Of a DNA stretch of 64,000 nt, positions 8,283 through 18,330 are shown one piece after another. Where the stretch lies: NCBI RefSeq assembly GCF_036885605.1, contig NZ_CP142523.1:1922001-1986000 (forward strand), given 5' to 3'. This stretch comes from Janthinobacterium sp. TB1-E2. GTDB lineage: Bacteria > Pseudomonadota > Gammaproteobacteria > Burkholderiales > Burkholderiaceae_D. Each line of letters starts with the position of its first letter. Positions within the stretch are counted from its first letter, which is position 1. The notes below the pieces were generated by a model that was not told the origin of the DNA, did no database searches, and worked only from the letters and a program-made list of their open reading frames with translations. The position numbers and the translations under genes were made by a program.

Positions 8283-8562
8283 GCTGGATAAATGGATGCA
8301 AACGATGGTGGCTGCTGGTCGGCGCCGCAAAAGCGTGGCGCCCTGTAAGATACTGGTGCATAATGTGAAACGTTAGTCTTATGTCTTATAGAAGACTATG
8401 GCGATGCGCTTCTTTGGCGATGCGGATGGCCCGGGTGTTCTTTCCCTGCTAAAGTGCGTTGTTGCCGCCCTGTTCGGACTTGTTTTTGTAAACTCTGCAA
8501 CCGCAGAGCGCGTCGCCGGCCTGTGTTGCCCGCCAGCGGTGTGTCCCACTTCGGAGATCACG

Positions 8563-9816
8563 ATGTATCAACATATCACTGTACCTGCTGACGGCCAAAA
8601 AATCACCGTCAACGCCGATTTTTCGCTGAATGTACCAGATAATCCCATCGTTCCCTTCATTGAAGGCGATGGCACGGGCATCGATATCAGCCCGGTCATG
8701 ATCAAGGTGATCGACGCTGCCGTGGCCAAGGCCTACGGCGGCGCGCGCAAGATCATCTGGATGGAAATCTACGCAGGCGAAAAATCGACGAATGTGTACG
8801 GCCCCGATGTGTGGCTGCCGGAAGAAACACTGGAAGTACTCAAAGATTACGTGGTGTCCATCAAGGGCCCGCTGACGACGCCTGTCGGCGGCGGCATCCG
8901 TTCGCTGAACGTGGCCCTGCGCCAGCAGCTCGACCTGTACGTCTGCCTGCGCCCCGTGCGCTACTTCACGGGCGTGCCGTCGCCCGTGAAAGAGCCGGAA
9001 AAGACGGACATGGTGATTTTCCGCGAAAACTCGGAAGATATCTATGCCGGCATCGAATACCAGCAAGGCTCGCCCGAAGCCAAGAAATTGATGGATTTCC
9101 TCGTCAATGAAATGGGCGTGACGAAGATCCGCTTCCCGGCCACGTCGGGCCTGGGCATCAAGCCCGTGTCCATCGAAGGCACGGAGCGCCTCGTGCGCAA
9201 GGCCATCCAGTACGCGATCGACAATGACAAGCCATCCGTGACGATCGTGCACAAAGGTAATATCATGAAGTATACGGAAGGCGGCTTCCGCGACTGGGCA
9301 TATGCGCTGGCGCAAAAGGAATTTGGCGCCGAACTGATCGATGGCGGTCCATGGTGCAAGTTCAAGAATCCGAAGACGGGCCGCGACATCATCGTCAAGG
9401 ATTCCATCGCTGACGCGTTCCTGCAACAGATTCTGCTGCGTCCGGCCGAATACAGCGTCATCGCCACCCTGAATTTGAACGGCGATTACATTTCCGATGC
9501 GCTGGCGGCGCAAGTGGGCGGCATCGGCATCGCGCCAGGCGCCAACCTGTCCGACTCCGTCGCCATGTTCGAGGCGACGCACGGCACGGCGCCCAAGTAC
9601 GCGGGCAAGGACTACGTCAACCCCGGTTCCTTGATCTTGTCGGCGGAAATGATGCTGCGCCACATGGGCTGGCTGGAAGCGGCCGATCTGGTCATTTCCT
9701 CGATGCAAAAATCGATCGCCTCGAAGCGCGTCACCTATGATTTCGCCCGCCTGATGGAAGGCGCCACGCAAGTGTCGTGCTCCGGTTTCGGCGAGGTGAT
9801 GATCGAGCACATGTAA
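8563..9816 (+). CDS. icd: NADP-dependent isocitrate dehydrogenase
   Basis: A 417-residue TCA-cycle enzyme converting isocitrate to 2-oxoglutarate and CO2. The N-terminus has [38 protein letters not shown] contains the substrate-binding Ser that is phosphorylated by AceK in enterobacteria. [17 protein letters not shown] and [16 protein letters not shown] (metal-binding Asp) follow, then the cofactor region [13 protein letters not shown], which suits NADP. Length matches E. coli Icd (416). ATG at 8563 is behind GGAGATCACG. The gene is monocistronic and shares a terminator with the convergent cspA. Confidence 0.97.
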   Translation: MYQHITVPADGQKITVNADFSLNVPDNPIVPFIEGDGTGIDISPVMIKVIDAAVAKAYGGARKIIWMEIYAGEKSTNVYGPDVWLPEETLEVLKDYVVSIKGPLTTPVGGGIRSLNVALRQQLDLYVCLRPVRYFTGVPSPVKEPEKTDMVIFRENSEDIYAGIEYQQGSPEAKKLMDFLVNEMGVTKIRFPATSGLGIKPVSIEGTERLVRKAIQYAIDNDKPSVTIVHKGNIMKYTEGGFRDWAYALAQKEFGAELIDGGPWCKFKNPKTGRDIIVKDSIADAFLQQILLRPAEYSVIATLNLNGDYISDALAAQVGGIGIAPGANLSDSVAMFEATHGTAPKYAGKDYVNPGSLILSAEMMLRHMGWLEAADLVISSMQKSIASKRVTYDFARLMEGATQVSCSGFGEVMIEHM

Positions 9817-9849
9817 TAGAGGGGCAGGGCGCCGTGCGCCCTGCGGACG

Positions 9850-9881
9850 AAAAAAAACCCCGTTCGAAAACGGGGTTTTTC
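9850..9881. terminator. Bidirectional terminator between icd and cspA
   Basis: AAACCCCGTT, loop CGAA, AACGGGGTTT with an A-run before and a T-run after. It can terminate both convergent genes. Confidence 0.92.
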
Positions 9882-9902
9882 ACATCTGAGGGCCGGCGAT
9901 GC

Positions 9903-10106
9903 TTAGGCTGCTTGGATGTTGGAAGCTTGCTTGCCTTTAGGGCCTTGCGTGACTTCGAATTGAACTTTTTGACCTTCTTTGAGGGTCTTGAAACCGTTCA
10001 TGTTGATTGCGGAGAAATGAGCAAACAAATCTTCGCCGCCATCATCTGGAGTGATGAAGCCAAAACCTTTGGAATCATTGAACCACTTAACTGTACCTGT
10101 TGCCAT
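9903..10106 (-). CDS. cspA: Cold-shock protein (CspA family)
   Basis: A 67-residue single cold-shock domain that binds single-stranded nucleic acid and acts as an RNA chaperone. RNP1 (KGFGFITPD) and RNP2 (DLFAHFSAI) are intact, and the N-terminus [16 protein letters not shown] is typical. The Met at 10106 gives the family length; an upstream in-frame Met would add MKVLF. A leader of about 110 nt may precede it, as in many csp genes. Confidence 0.95.
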   Translation of the reverse strand: MATGTVKWFNDSKGFGFITPDDGGEDLFAHFSAINMNGFKTLKEGQKVQFEVTQGPKGKQASNIQAA

Positions 10107-10427
10107 AAAAAGAACTTTCAAAATTAAAACAAATCACACGAGCCATAAAAGCAAGAAGCTTCTTGCCCCCTCCTCGACGTCTCACTTCTTATCAAGCTGT
10201 ACATTACTGCAACAGTCGATACAGCATTGTTGGCGGAATAAATAATGAAGTCAAGCGCTTTTCCATCGATATTGCCAAATTCTTCACGACAACCAAAAAA
10301 GCAACTCTTGATTTTGACGGCAAGGTCGCCATCTGCGCACTATTAAGAAAACGCGTAAGATTGAAAACAATTGGAAAGGCGTAGATATTGCGCATGACAA
10401 CCACTGTGAAAGCATTAGAATAAGCGT
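10107..10427. other. Intergenic region between cspA and clpS
   Basis: No credible gene in 321 bases. On the minus strand a weak promoter for cspA is seen: TTGACT (10249-10254), 17 bp, AACAAT (10226-10231), giving a leader of about 110 nt. On the plus strand the region should hold the clpS promoter, but I see no convincing hexamer pair. Confidence 0.4.
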
Positions 10428-10730
10428 ATGGCAACCAAGCACGACACAGAAACCCTGCTGGAGCGGCAAGTGCTGAAGCCGCCACCGCTCTACCAGGTGG
10501 CCTTGCTCAATGACGACTACACCCCGATGGAATTCGTGGTGGCCATCATTCAGGAGTATTTCAACAAGGACCGTGAAACGGCGACGCAAATCATGCTCAG
10601 TGTTCATCGCTACGGCAAAGGAGTGTGCGGCGTGTTCTCTAAAGATATAGCGTGTACCAAAGTGGAGTTCGTTTTAACGCATGCGCGCAAGGCGGGGCAT
10701 CCCCTGCAGTGCGTGATGGAGGAAGTATGA
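10428..10730 (+). CDS. clpS: ATP-dependent Clp protease adaptor ClpS
   Basis: A 100-residue adaptor that binds N-degron substrates (Leu, Phe, Trp, Tyr at the N-terminus) and delivers them to ClpAP. The core [17 protein letters not shown] has the conserved [10 protein letters not shown] binding pocket, and [19 protein letters not shown] and HPLQC are family signatures. The flexible N-terminal extension of about 20 residues that engages ClpA is present. Its stop overlaps the clpA start (ATGA), so the two are translationally coupled. Confidence 0.97.
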   Translation: MATKHDTETLLERQVLKPPPLYQVALLNDDYTPMEFVVAIIQEYFNKDRETATQIMLSVHRYGKGVCGVFSKDIACTKVEFVLTHARKAGHPLQCVMEEV

Positions 10731-13027
10731 TTGCGCAGGAATTAGAAGTAAGTTTGCACATGGCGTTTGTCGAAGCTCGGCAGGCACGGCACGAATTCAT
10801 CACGGTTGAGCATTTACTGCTGGCACTGCTGGACAATCCCTCCGCTGCCGAGGTGTTGCGTGCCTGCGCGGTCAATATAGAAGACCTGCGCAAGACCCTC
10901 ACCAATTTCATCGGCGATAACACGCCGACCGTGCCTGGCACGGGCGAAGTCGACACCCAGCCGACGCTTGGTTTCCAGCGCGTGATTCAGCGCGCCATCA
11001 TGCACGTCCAGTCCGCCTCGAACGGCAAGAAGGAAGTTACGGGCGCCAATGTGCTCGTGGCCATCTTCGGCGAAAAGGATTCGCATGCTGTTTACTACCT
11101 GCACCAGCAGGGCGTGACGCGTCTGGACGTGGTCAATTTCATCTCGCACGGCGTGCGCAAGGACCAGTCGACGGAAAGCGCGAAAGCGTCCGAAGGCGTG
11201 GAAGAAGCGCCTGTCGATGGCCAGCCGAAGGAAAGCCCGCTCGACCAGTTCACGCAAAACCTGAACAAGGCCGCTGCCGAAGGCAAGATCGACCCGCTGA
11301 TCGGCCGCGAGGAAGAAGTCGACCGCGTGATCCAGATCCTGTGCCGCCGCCGCAAGAACAATCCGCTGCTCGTCGGCGAGGCGGGCGTGGGCAAGACGGC
11401 CATCGCCGAAGGCCTGGCCTACCGCATCACGCAAAGCGACGTGCCGGAAATCCTGCAGAATGCCGTCGTGTATTCACTGGACATGGGCGCCTTGCTGGCC
11501 GGTACCAAATACCGCGGTGACTTCGAACAGCGCCTGAAAGCCGTGCTGAAACAATTGAAGGACAATCCGAACGGCATCCTGTTCATCGACGAGATCCACA
11601 CCATCATCGGTGCGGGCTCGGCGTCGGGCGGCACCCTGGACGCGTCCAACCTGCTGAAACCGGCGCTGGCGAATGGCCAACTGAAGTGCATCGGCGCGAC
11701 CACGTACACGGAATTCCGCGGCGTGTTCGAGAAAGACCATGCGCTCTCCCGCCGCTTCCAGAAAGTGGACGTCAACGAGCCGACCGTCGAGCAAACCGTG
11801 CAAATCTTGCGCGGCCTCAAATCGCGCTTCGAAGAGCACCATGGCGTGAAATACTCGGCCTCGGCCCTGTCGACGGCGGCTGAACTGGCGGCGCGCTTCA
11901 TCAACGACCGCCATCTGCCCGACAAGGCGATCGACGTCATCGATGAAGCGGGCGCGGCGCAGCGCATCTTGCCGAAGTCGAAGCAAAAGAAAACCATCGG
12001 CAAGGCCGAGATCGAGGACATCATCGCCAAGATCGCGCGCATTCCGCCGCAAACGGTCAACCAGGACGACCGCAGCAAGCTGCAGACGATTGACCGCGAC
12101 TTGCGCAATGTCGTGTTCGGGCAAGATCCCGCCATCGATGCGCTGGCTTCGGCCATCAAGATGGCCCGTGCAGGCCTGGGCAAGACGGACAAGCCGATCG
12201 GCTCCTTCCTGTTCTCCGGTCCGACCGGCGTCGGCAAGACCGAGGTGGCCAAGCAATTGGCGTTTATCCTCGGAATCGAGCTGATCCGTTTCGACATGTC
12301 GGAATACATGGAACGCCACGCCGTCAGCCGTTTGATCGGCGCGCCGCCGGGCTACGTTGGTTTCGACCAGGGCGGCCTGCTGACGGAAGCGATCACCAAG
12401 AAGCCGCATGCAGTCTTGCTGCTCGATGAAATTGAAAAAGCCCATCCGGACATTTTCAATATCCTGCTGCAAGTGATGGATCACGGTACCTTGACGGACA
12501 ACAACGGCCGCAAAGCCGACTTCCGCAATGTGATCATCATCATGACGACCAATGCGGGCGCGGAAAGCTTGCAAAAGACGTCGATCGGTTTCACGAATTC
12601 GAAGCAGGCTGGCGACGAGATGGCCGACATCAAGCGCATGTTTACGCCGGAGTTCCGCAACCGTATCGACGCGACCATCAGTTTCCGTGCGCTGGACCAG
12701 GAAATCATCCTGCGCGTGGTCGACAAGTTCCTCATGCAGCTGGAAGAGCAGTTGCACGAGAAAAAGGTCGAAGCCGTGTTTACCGAGAAGCTGCGTGCTT
12801 TCCTCGGCAAGAAAGGTTTCGATCCGCTGATGGGCGCGCGGCCGATGGCGCGCTTGATCCAGGACATGATCCGCAAGGCCCTGGCCGACGAGCTGTTGTT
12901 CGGCCGCCTGGTCACCGGTGGACGTGTCACGGTCGACCTCGACGACAAGGACCAGGTCTTGCTGGAATTCCCGGAACCGCCAGACGCGGCGCCGACGGCT
13001 GCGCCGGAAACGGTGGAAGTGGAGTAA
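10727..13027 (+). CDS. clpA: ATP-dependent Clp protease ATP-binding subunit ClpA
   Basis: A 766-residue double-AAA+ unfoldase partnering ClpP. The Clp_N repeat domain spans about 1-145. D1 has Walker A GEAGVGKT (about 217) and Walker [10 protein letters not shown] (about 284). D2 has GPTGVGKTE (about 497) and [13 protein letters not shown]. The loop KTSIGF carries the IGF/IGL tripeptide that docks into ClpP. ATG at 10727 is behind GGAGGAAG and overlaps the clpS stop. The length agrees with E. coli ClpA (758). clpP is not in the window. Confidence 0.97.
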   Translation: MIAQELEVSLHMAFVEARQARHEFITVEHLLLALLDNPSAAEVLRACAVNIEDLRKTLTNFIGDNTPTVPGTGEVDTQPTLGFQRVIQRAIMHVQSASNGKKEVTGANVLVAIFGEKDSHAVYYLHQQGVTRLDVVNFISHGVRKDQSTESAKASEGVEEAPVDGQPKESPLDQFTQNLNKAAAEGKIDPLIGREEEVDRVIQILCRRRKNNPLLVGEAGVGKTAIAEGLAYRITQSDVPEILQNAVVYSLDMGALLAGTKYRGDFEQRLKAVLKQLKDNPNGILFIDEIHTIIGAGSASGGTLDASNLLKPALANGQLKCIGATTYTEFRGVFEKDHALSRRFQKVDVNEPTVEQTVQILRGLKSRFEEHHGVKYSASALSTAAELAARFINDRHLPDKAIDVIDEAGAAQRILPKSKQKKTIGKAEIEDIIAKIARIPPQTVNQDDRSKLQTIDRDLRNVVFGQDPAIDALASAIKMARAGLGKTDKPIGSFLFSGPTGVGKTEVAKQLAFILGIELIRFDMSEYMERHAVSRLIGAPPGYVGFDQGGLLTEAITKKPHAVLLLDEIEKAHPDIFNILLQVMDHGTLTDNNGRKADFRNVIIIMTTNAGAESLQKTSIGFTNSKQAGDEMADIKRMFTPEFRNRIDATISFRALDQEIILRVVDKFLMQLEEQLHEKKVEAVFTEKLRAFLGKKGFDPLMGARPMARLIQDMIRKALADELLFGRLVTGGRVTVDLDDKDQVLLEFPEPPDAAPTAAPETVEVE

Positions 13028-13052
13028 TCGGCTCCTTCGCCAAGTGCGATCC

Positions 13053-13087
13053 AGAAACCCGCCCACGCAAGTGGCGCGGGTTTTTTT
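13053..13087 (+). terminator. Terminator after clpA
   Basis: AAACCCGC-CCAC, loop GCAA, GTGG-C-GCGGGTTT (one bulge), then seven T. Confidence 0.85.
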
Positions 13088-13205
13088 ACGTTTTTGTGGG
13101 CAATAAAGAAGGTTTTCTTTGGCCATAGTTATGCCAGAATTGCTATCCGGTATCGACATGATGTCCATGCCGCCTCATCGCCCTGACCGCTATCTGGATG
13201 CCCAC

Positions 13206-16200
13206 ATGAAAATTTCCCGCACTCTTGCCTTGCTCCTGTTGTCCGCCGGCCTGCTGGCTGACGCTGCCGCCGCGCCTGCCGGCAGCTATTTCCGTTTTCC
13301 CGCCGTGCGCGGCGACACCGTCGTCTTCACGGCCGAAGGCGATTTGTGGAAAAGCAATCTGCGCGGCGGCGCGGCGCAGCGCCTGACGACGCATCCCGGC
13401 TATGAAACGAACGCGGCGATTTCGCGCGACGGCCAGTGGCTGGCGTTTTCCGCCGCTTACGAAGGGGCGCAGGAAGCGTATGTGATGCCGCTGGCGGGCG
13501 GCTTGCCGCGCCGCATTTCGTATGACAATGGCGGCGTGCTGGTGCTGGGCTGGACGGCGCAGGGCGAGGTGCTGGTCAGCACGCAAAATACGGACGGCCC
13601 CGCCTCGCGCCGCATCGTCGCCGCCATCGATCCCGTGAAACAGACGCGGCGCGTATTTCCCGTGGCCGACGCCAACGACGCCGTGCTCGACGACTCTGGC
13701 AAGACGCTGTACTTCACACGCTTTGGCCTGGCCATGACCAACGACAATGTGCGCAACTACCGGGGCGGCGCGCATGCCACCCTGTGGCGCTTTGACCTCG
13801 ATGGCAAGGGCGAGGCCGTGCGCATGCATACGGAGCCTGCCGTGTTGGCTGGCAACAACAAGCGCCCCATGTGGTGGCAGGGCCGCGTCTATTACATCAG
13901 CGACGAGGGCGGCAGCGACAATCTGTGGAGCATGCTGCCCGACGGCTCCGACCGCCGCGCCTTGACGACCCATACGCAGTGGGACGTGCGCAATGCCCAG
14001 CTTGGCGATGGCAAGATCGTGTATCAATTGAGCGCTGATTTGCACGTGCTGGACCTGGTGGCAGGGACGGACTCGCCGCCATTGCCGATCAGCCTCGTGT
14101 CCGACTTCGACCAGCAGCGCGCACGCCAGATCCGTTCGCCGCTCGACACCCTCTCCAACGTGCAGCTATCGGGCAAGGATGAGCGCATCATCCTCACGGC
14201 GCGCGGCAAGGTCAGCATCGCCGGCACGGGCAGCCTGCGCCGAGTCGACATCGCCATTCCCGACGGGGCAAGGGCGCGCGACGCCGTCTTTTCCAGCGAC
14301 GAGAAATCCGTCTTCGCCATCGTCGACACGAGCGGAGAAAATGAAATCTGGAAATACGCCGCCGATGGCTCGGGCAAGGGCGAGCAGCTGACGACGCAGG
14401 GCAATAACCACCGCTGGAAACTGTATCCGTCGCCGGACGGGCGCTGGCTGGCCCACACGGATAAAAAGGGCCGTTTCTGGCTGCTGGACCTGGCGACCAG
14501 GGGCAACCAGTTGATCGACGACGCGGGCAAGGCGGGCGTGGACAAGCACGACGAAGTGCAATGGTCGCCCGACAGCCGCAACCTGGCCATCGTGCGCGTG
14601 GCCAGCAACGAGCAGCGCGAGCAGATCGGCCTGTATAACCTCGCATCGAAACAGCTGCAGTTCGTCACCAGCGACCGCTACACGTCCGGTTCGCCCGTGT
14701 TTTCGCCCGACGGCAAGTGGTTGTACTTCCTGTCGGCGCGCAATTTCCAGCTGGCCAATGGCTCGCCGTGGGGCGACCGCAACATGGGTCCCGTGTTCGA
14801 CAAGCGCGTCGGCGTGTATGCGCTGGCGCTGCAGCCGGGCAACCGTTTCCCGTTCCAGCCCGACGATGAGCTGAGCCGTCCTGGCGTCAAGCCGCCCGAG
14901 ACGGACGATGAAAAGGTGGCCGAACAGGCGGCGGAAAAGGCATTGGAAAAGGCCGGCGGCAAGTCGGCCGTGAAAAAGGCGCCGGCCGCCTTGCCGGCCA
15001 TCGTCAGCCAGGGCCTGGCCGAGCGTTTGTATGAAGTGCCGCTGGCGGCGGGCAACTACAGCGCGCTGGCCGCCGACGACAAACGCCTGTATTTCCTCGA
15101 GCGCGACAGCGGCGAGAACAAGTCCAGCCTGAAGACCTTAGCGATTGGCAATACCGGCTCCAAGCCGGAACTGCTTGTGGCCAATGTGCGCGAATTCGAC
15201 CTGGCGCAAGATAAAAAGCATTTGTACTACAGGACGGCGGCAGCCACCGGCCCGGGCGAGATGCTGGTGATCGAGGCGGGCGCCAAGCTGCCGACCGACC
15301 TGTCGAAATCCAAGGTCAAGGTCGACGACTGGACGTTTGTGTCGAATCCGCGCCTGGAATGGAAGCAGATGTTCAACGATGCCTGGCGCCTGCACCGCGA
15401 CTTCCTGTACGACGCGAAGATGCGGGGCGTGAACTGGAAGGCGGCGCGCGACAAATATGCGCCGCTGGTCGAGCGGGTCACGGACCGCGCCGAACTCAAT
15501 GACGTGCTGGGCATGATGGTGGCCGAAGTGGGCGCCCTGCATTCGCAGATCCGTCCCGGCGAATTGCGCCGCACGGAGCAGGAAGGCACGCCGGCGGGCC
15601 TGGGCGCCGTGCTGGCGCGCACCAGCGAGGGCTACCGGGTCGAGCATGTCTACCGCAGCGAAGCGGAATTGCCGTCGGCGCGCGCACCGCTGTCGCGCCC
15701 CGAAGTCGATGTGAAGGCGGGCGACGTGATCACGGCCGTCAACGGCAAGGACGTGCTGGCCGCGCGCGACATCAGCGATCTGCTGTTGAACCAGGCCGAC
15801 AAGCAGGTGCTGCTGCAAATCAAACGGAGCAAGGGCGCGCCGCGCGCCGTCATCGTCACGCCCGTCAACATGGCGAAACAGACGGCGCTGCGCTATGGCG
15901 ACTGGGAATTGAGCCGCGCCGAGCAGGTGGCTGCCGCCTCGCAGGGGCGCATCGGCTACCTGCACCTGCGCGCCATGGGCGCCAATGACATCGCCTCGTT
16001 CGCGCGCGATTTTTACGCGAATATCAACCGCGAAGGCTTGATCATCGACGTGCGGCGCAATAACGGCGGCAATATCGACAGCTGGATCATCGAAAAACTG
16101 CTGCGCAAGGCCTGGGCTTACTGGGCGCCGCCAGGTGTGCAGCCGTCGTCGAACATGCAGAACACCTTCCGCGGCCACCTGGTGGTGCTGGTCGATGAGC

Positions 16201-16547
16201 TCACATATTCCGATGGCGAGACCTTCGCGGCCGGCATCAAGGCATTGAAACTGGCGCCGCTGGTGGGCAAGCGTACGGCCGGCGCCGGCGTCTGGCTCAG
16301 CGACAATACGCGCCTGGCCGATAACGGCATGGCGCGTGTGGCGGAAAACGGCCAGTTCGGCATCGACGGCCAGTGGCTGATCGAAGGCGTGGGCGTGGTG
16401 CCGGACGTGGAGGTGGAAAACCCGCCGCACGCCACCTTCAATGGCGCCGACCGCCAGCTGGAAGTGGCGCTCGACATGCTGGCGAAAAAGCTCAAGGAGC
16501 AGCCGCGCCCCGCCTTCCAGGCGCAGCCGATCCCCGCGCTCAGGTAG
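13206..16547 (+). CDS. Tricorn-like S41 family protease, exported
   Basis: A 1113-residue protein with a signal peptide (KISRTLALLLLSAGLLADAAAA) and then two beta-propeller regions built of PD40/TolB-like blades (AISRDGQWLAFSA, YPSPDGRWLAHTD, VFSPDGKWLYFLS). A C1-like helical segment contains the catalytic His in EVGALHSQI (residue about 779). A PDZ domain follows (VKAGDVITAVNGKDVL), then the S41 core with the nucleophile Ser about 1002 in ELTYSDGETFAAG. The layout matches tricorn protease homologues. The signal peptide suggests the bacterial copy works in the periplasm, unlike archaeal tricorn. ATG at 13206 is chosen because it starts the signal peptide; an in-frame upstream start would add 29 residues. 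A low-complexity Lys/Ala linker (about 565-600) separates the domains. Confidence 0.9.
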   Translation: MKISRTLALLLLSAGLLADAAAAPAGSYFRFPAVRGDTVVFTAEGDLWKSNLRGGAAQRLTTHPGYETNAAISRDGQWLAFSAAYEGAQEAYVMPLAGGLPRRISYDNGGVLVLGWTAQGEVLVSTQNTDGPASRRIVAAIDPVKQTRRVFPVADANDAVLDDSGKTLYFTRFGLAMTNDNVRNYRGGAHATLWRFDLDGKGEAVRMHTEPAVLAGNNKRPMWWQGRVYYISDEGGSDNLWSMLPDGSDRRALTTHTQWDVRNAQLGDGKIVYQLSADLHVLDLVAGTDSPPLPISLVSDFDQQRARQIRSPLDTLSNVQLSGKDERIILTARGKVSIAGTGSLRRVDIAIPDGARARDAVFSSDEKSVFAIVDTSGENEIWKYAADGSGKGEQLTTQGNNHRWKLYPSPDGRWLAHTDKKGRFWLLDLATRGNQLIDDAGKAGVDKHDEVQWSPDSRNLAIVRVASNEQREQIGLYNLASKQLQFVTSDRYTSGSPVFSPDGKWLYFLSARNFQLANGSPWGDRNMGPVFDKRVGVYALALQPGNRFPFQPDDELSRPGVKPPETDDEKVAEQAAEKALEKAGGKSAVKKAPAALPAIVSQGLAERLYEVPLAAGNYSALAADDKRLYFLERDSGENKSSLKTLAIGNTGSKPELLVANVREFDLAQDKKHLYYRTAAATGPGEMLVIEAGAKLPTDLSKSKVKVDDWTFVSNPRLEWKQMFNDAWRLHRDFLYDAKMRGVNWKAARDKYAPLVERVTDRAELNDVLGMMVAEVGALHSQIRPGELRRTEQEGTPAGLGAVLARTSEGYRVEHVYRSEAELPSARAPLSRPEVDVKAGDVITAVNGKDVLAARDISDLLLNQADKQVLLQIKRSKGAPRAVIVTPVNMAKQTALRYGDWELSRAEQVAAASQGRIGYLHLRAMGANDIASFARDFYANINREGLIIDVRRNNGGNIDSWIIEKLLRKAWAYWAPPGVQPSSNMQNTFRGHLVVLVDELTYSDGETFAAGIKALKLAPLVGKRTAGAGVWLSDNTRLADNGMARVAENGQFGIDGQWLIEGVGVVPDVEVENPPHATFNGADRQLEVALDMLAKKLKEQPRPAFQAQPIPALR

Positions 16548-16552
16548 TCCCG

Positions 16553-17272
16553 CTACAGGCCGCAGGCGGCCTTGAACTGCTGCGCGCGGCGGCGCGACAC
16601 CTCGACCACGCTGCCGTCCTGCAGGTGCAGGGCTAGGCCATCGGCGGCGTTCGGCGCCAGCCGCGCCACCTGCGCCAGGTTGACGATCTGGCGCCGGTTG
16701 GCGCGCAGGAACAGGGCCGGATCGAGCTTTTCTTCCAGCTGGTTCAGGGTGCGCAGCATCAGCGGTCGCTGTGCGCCGAAATGCACGCGCGTGTAATTGC
16801 CTTCCGATTCCAGCAGGCGGATATCGTCAAACGCGACGAACCAGCAGCGTTCCCCATCCTTGATGAAGACCTTGCGCGGCGCGGGCGGCGGCACGGCTTG
16901 CGCCCGCGCGCCGGCGCGCGCCAGGGCCGTGGCCAGGCGCGCCGCCTGCACGGGTTTTTGCAGGTAGTCGAGGGCGCTCACCTCGAACGCCTGCAGCGCG
17001 TACTGGTCGAAGGCCGTGCAAAAGATGACGTCGGGCGCCTCATCGAGCGCGGCCAGCAGGTCGAAGCCGGAGCCGCCCGGCATCTGCACGTCGAGCAGCA
17101 GCAGGTCGGGGCGCAGCTTGCCGATCTGCGCGACGGCATCGGCCGCGCTGGCCGCCTCGCCCACGATCTCCACGGCGCCTTGCTGCACATGCGGTGCCAG
17201 TAGCCGGCGCAGCTCGGCGCGCGCCAGGCGCTCGTCATCGACCAGCATGACCTTGAGCGGCGGTCCATTCAT
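16553..17272 (-). CDS. LytTR-family response regulator
   Basis: A 239-residue regulator. The receiver (about 7-120) has VMLVDDERLARAELR with the acidic pair, LLLLDVQMPGGSGFD with the phospho-accepting Asp, and the Lys of YLQKP. A LytTR DNA-binding domain follows from about 140 (FIKDGERCWFVAFDDIRLLE, HFGAQRPLMLRTLNQLEEKL shown in part, FLRANRRQIVNLAQVARL). Its start overlaps the kinase stop by 4 bp, so it is the cognate regulator. LytTR proteins bind direct repeats and often control envelope or exported products. The target here is unknown; the hydrolase at the head of the operon is a candidate. Confidence 0.93.
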   Translation of the reverse strand: MNGPPLKVMLVDDERLARAELRRLLAPHVQQGAVEIVGEAASAADAVAQIGKLRPDLLLLDVQMPGGSGFDLLAALDEAPDVIFCTAFDQYALQAFEVSALDYLQKPVQAARLATALARAGARAQAVPPPAPRKVFIKDGERCWFVAFDDIRLLESEGNYTRVHFGAQRPLMLRTLNQLEEKLDPALFLRANRRQIVNLAQVARLAPNAADGLALHLQDGSVVEVSRRRAQQFKAACGL

Positions 17273-18327
17273 GGCGGCTCCGGCAGGTCGATGGTGGCGT
17301 AGATCCAGCCCGCCTCTTGGCGCAAGGCCAGGCTGGCGCGCTCGCCGCAGGCCAGCTGCAAGCGCTGGCGCGCATTGCGCAAGCCGATGCCGGTGGAGCC
17401 GGACGCGCCGCGCAGTTCGCCCGTGTTGGCCACCTCGATCCGCAGCATGTCCACGCCGGTGCCGCGCTGCGCGGCAATGCGGATGTCGCCGCCATCGGCG
17501 CTCGCTTCGACGCCATATTTGACGGCGTTTTCCACCAGCGTTTGCACGGCCATGGGCGGCACGCGCACGTGTTCCAGCGCGGGCGCGCTGATCTCGATCG
17601 CGAAGCTGACGCGCAGGCGTTCCTCGAAGCGTATCTGCTCGATGGCCAGGTAAGCGCGCACCGCGTCCAGTTCGGCCGCCAGCGGCACGGTGGCGTGCTG
17701 GCCCGACTGCAGCGCGTGGCGCATCAGCTTGGCCAGCTGGTCGATCATGTGCGCGGCCGCGTCGCGGTCTTCGAAGATCAGCGCGCGCACGCTATTGAGG
17801 CTGTTGAAGAAGAAATGCGGATTGACTTGCGCCTGCAGGGCGCGCAGTTCCGCTTCCCGCCCATGCAGCTGCAGGCGCAGGGTTTCCGCTTCCAGGTGGG
17901 CGGCGCGCCGCAGCGACAGCGCGGTAAAGTAAAACACCGTCCAGGTCAAAAATACCCCGAACCAGAACAGCAGCGCACCGGGCAGCCAGGCCAGGCCGCG
18001 CAGCACATCGGGTAGATACATGACGTGGAAGGCGGCCGTCACGCTGGCCGTCTGGATGGCGGCCAACAGCAATAATGATGGCAGCACGCGTGTCCAGCGC
18101 ATGCCGCTCGCCACCCAGCCGCGCCGGAGCAGGACGCCATGCCACAGGTGCGACAGCAGCAGCCCGCCCAGCGAACCCCAGCAGGCAATCGTCACGACGA
18201 TGCGCAGCTGCGAGGCGCCGCCATACACGCTGTTGAACAGGGCGAGCGCACCCCAGCCGGCCAGCTGGAAGGTCCAGTACCAGTTGATCCTGGCCAGCAG
18301 CGGCGGCCGGTGCAAGGGTGCGTTCAC
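17269..18327 (-). CDS. LytS/YehU-type membrane sensor histidine kinase
   Basis: A 352-residue kinase with about four N-terminal membrane helices (residues about 15-150) and no evident periplasmic sensor domain. The His_kinase domain has QAQVNPHFFFNSLNSVRAL, where His is the phosphorylation site, followed by a HATPase region (PMAVQTLVENAVKYGVE N-box; GSTGIGLRNARQRL G-box). It is 3 bp after the hydrolase gene and overlaps the response regulator gene, so the three form one operon. Confidence 0.92.
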   Translation of the reverse strand: MNAPLHRPPLLARINWYWTFQLAGWGALALFNSVYGGASQLRIVVTIACWGSLGGLLLSHLWHGVLLRRGWVASGMRWTRVLPSLLLLAAIQTASVTAAFHVMYLPDVLRGLAWLPGALLFWFGVFLTWTVFYFTALSLRRAAHLEAETLRLQLHGREAELRALQAQVNPHFFFNSLNSVRALIFEDRDAAAHMIDQLAKLMRHALQSGQHATVPLAAELDAVRAYLAIEQIRFEERLRVSFAIEISAPALEHVRVPPMAVQTLVENAVKYGVEASADGGDIRIAAQRGTGVDMLRIEVANTGELRGASGSTGIGLRNARQRLQLACGERASLALRQEAGWIYATIDLPEPP

Positions 18328-18330
18328 CGC

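Noticed and set aside
10163-10384. Possible 73-codon gene in the cspA-clpS gap
   Set aside because: No ribosome site, no known motif, and it would overlap the likely cspA promoter and leader.
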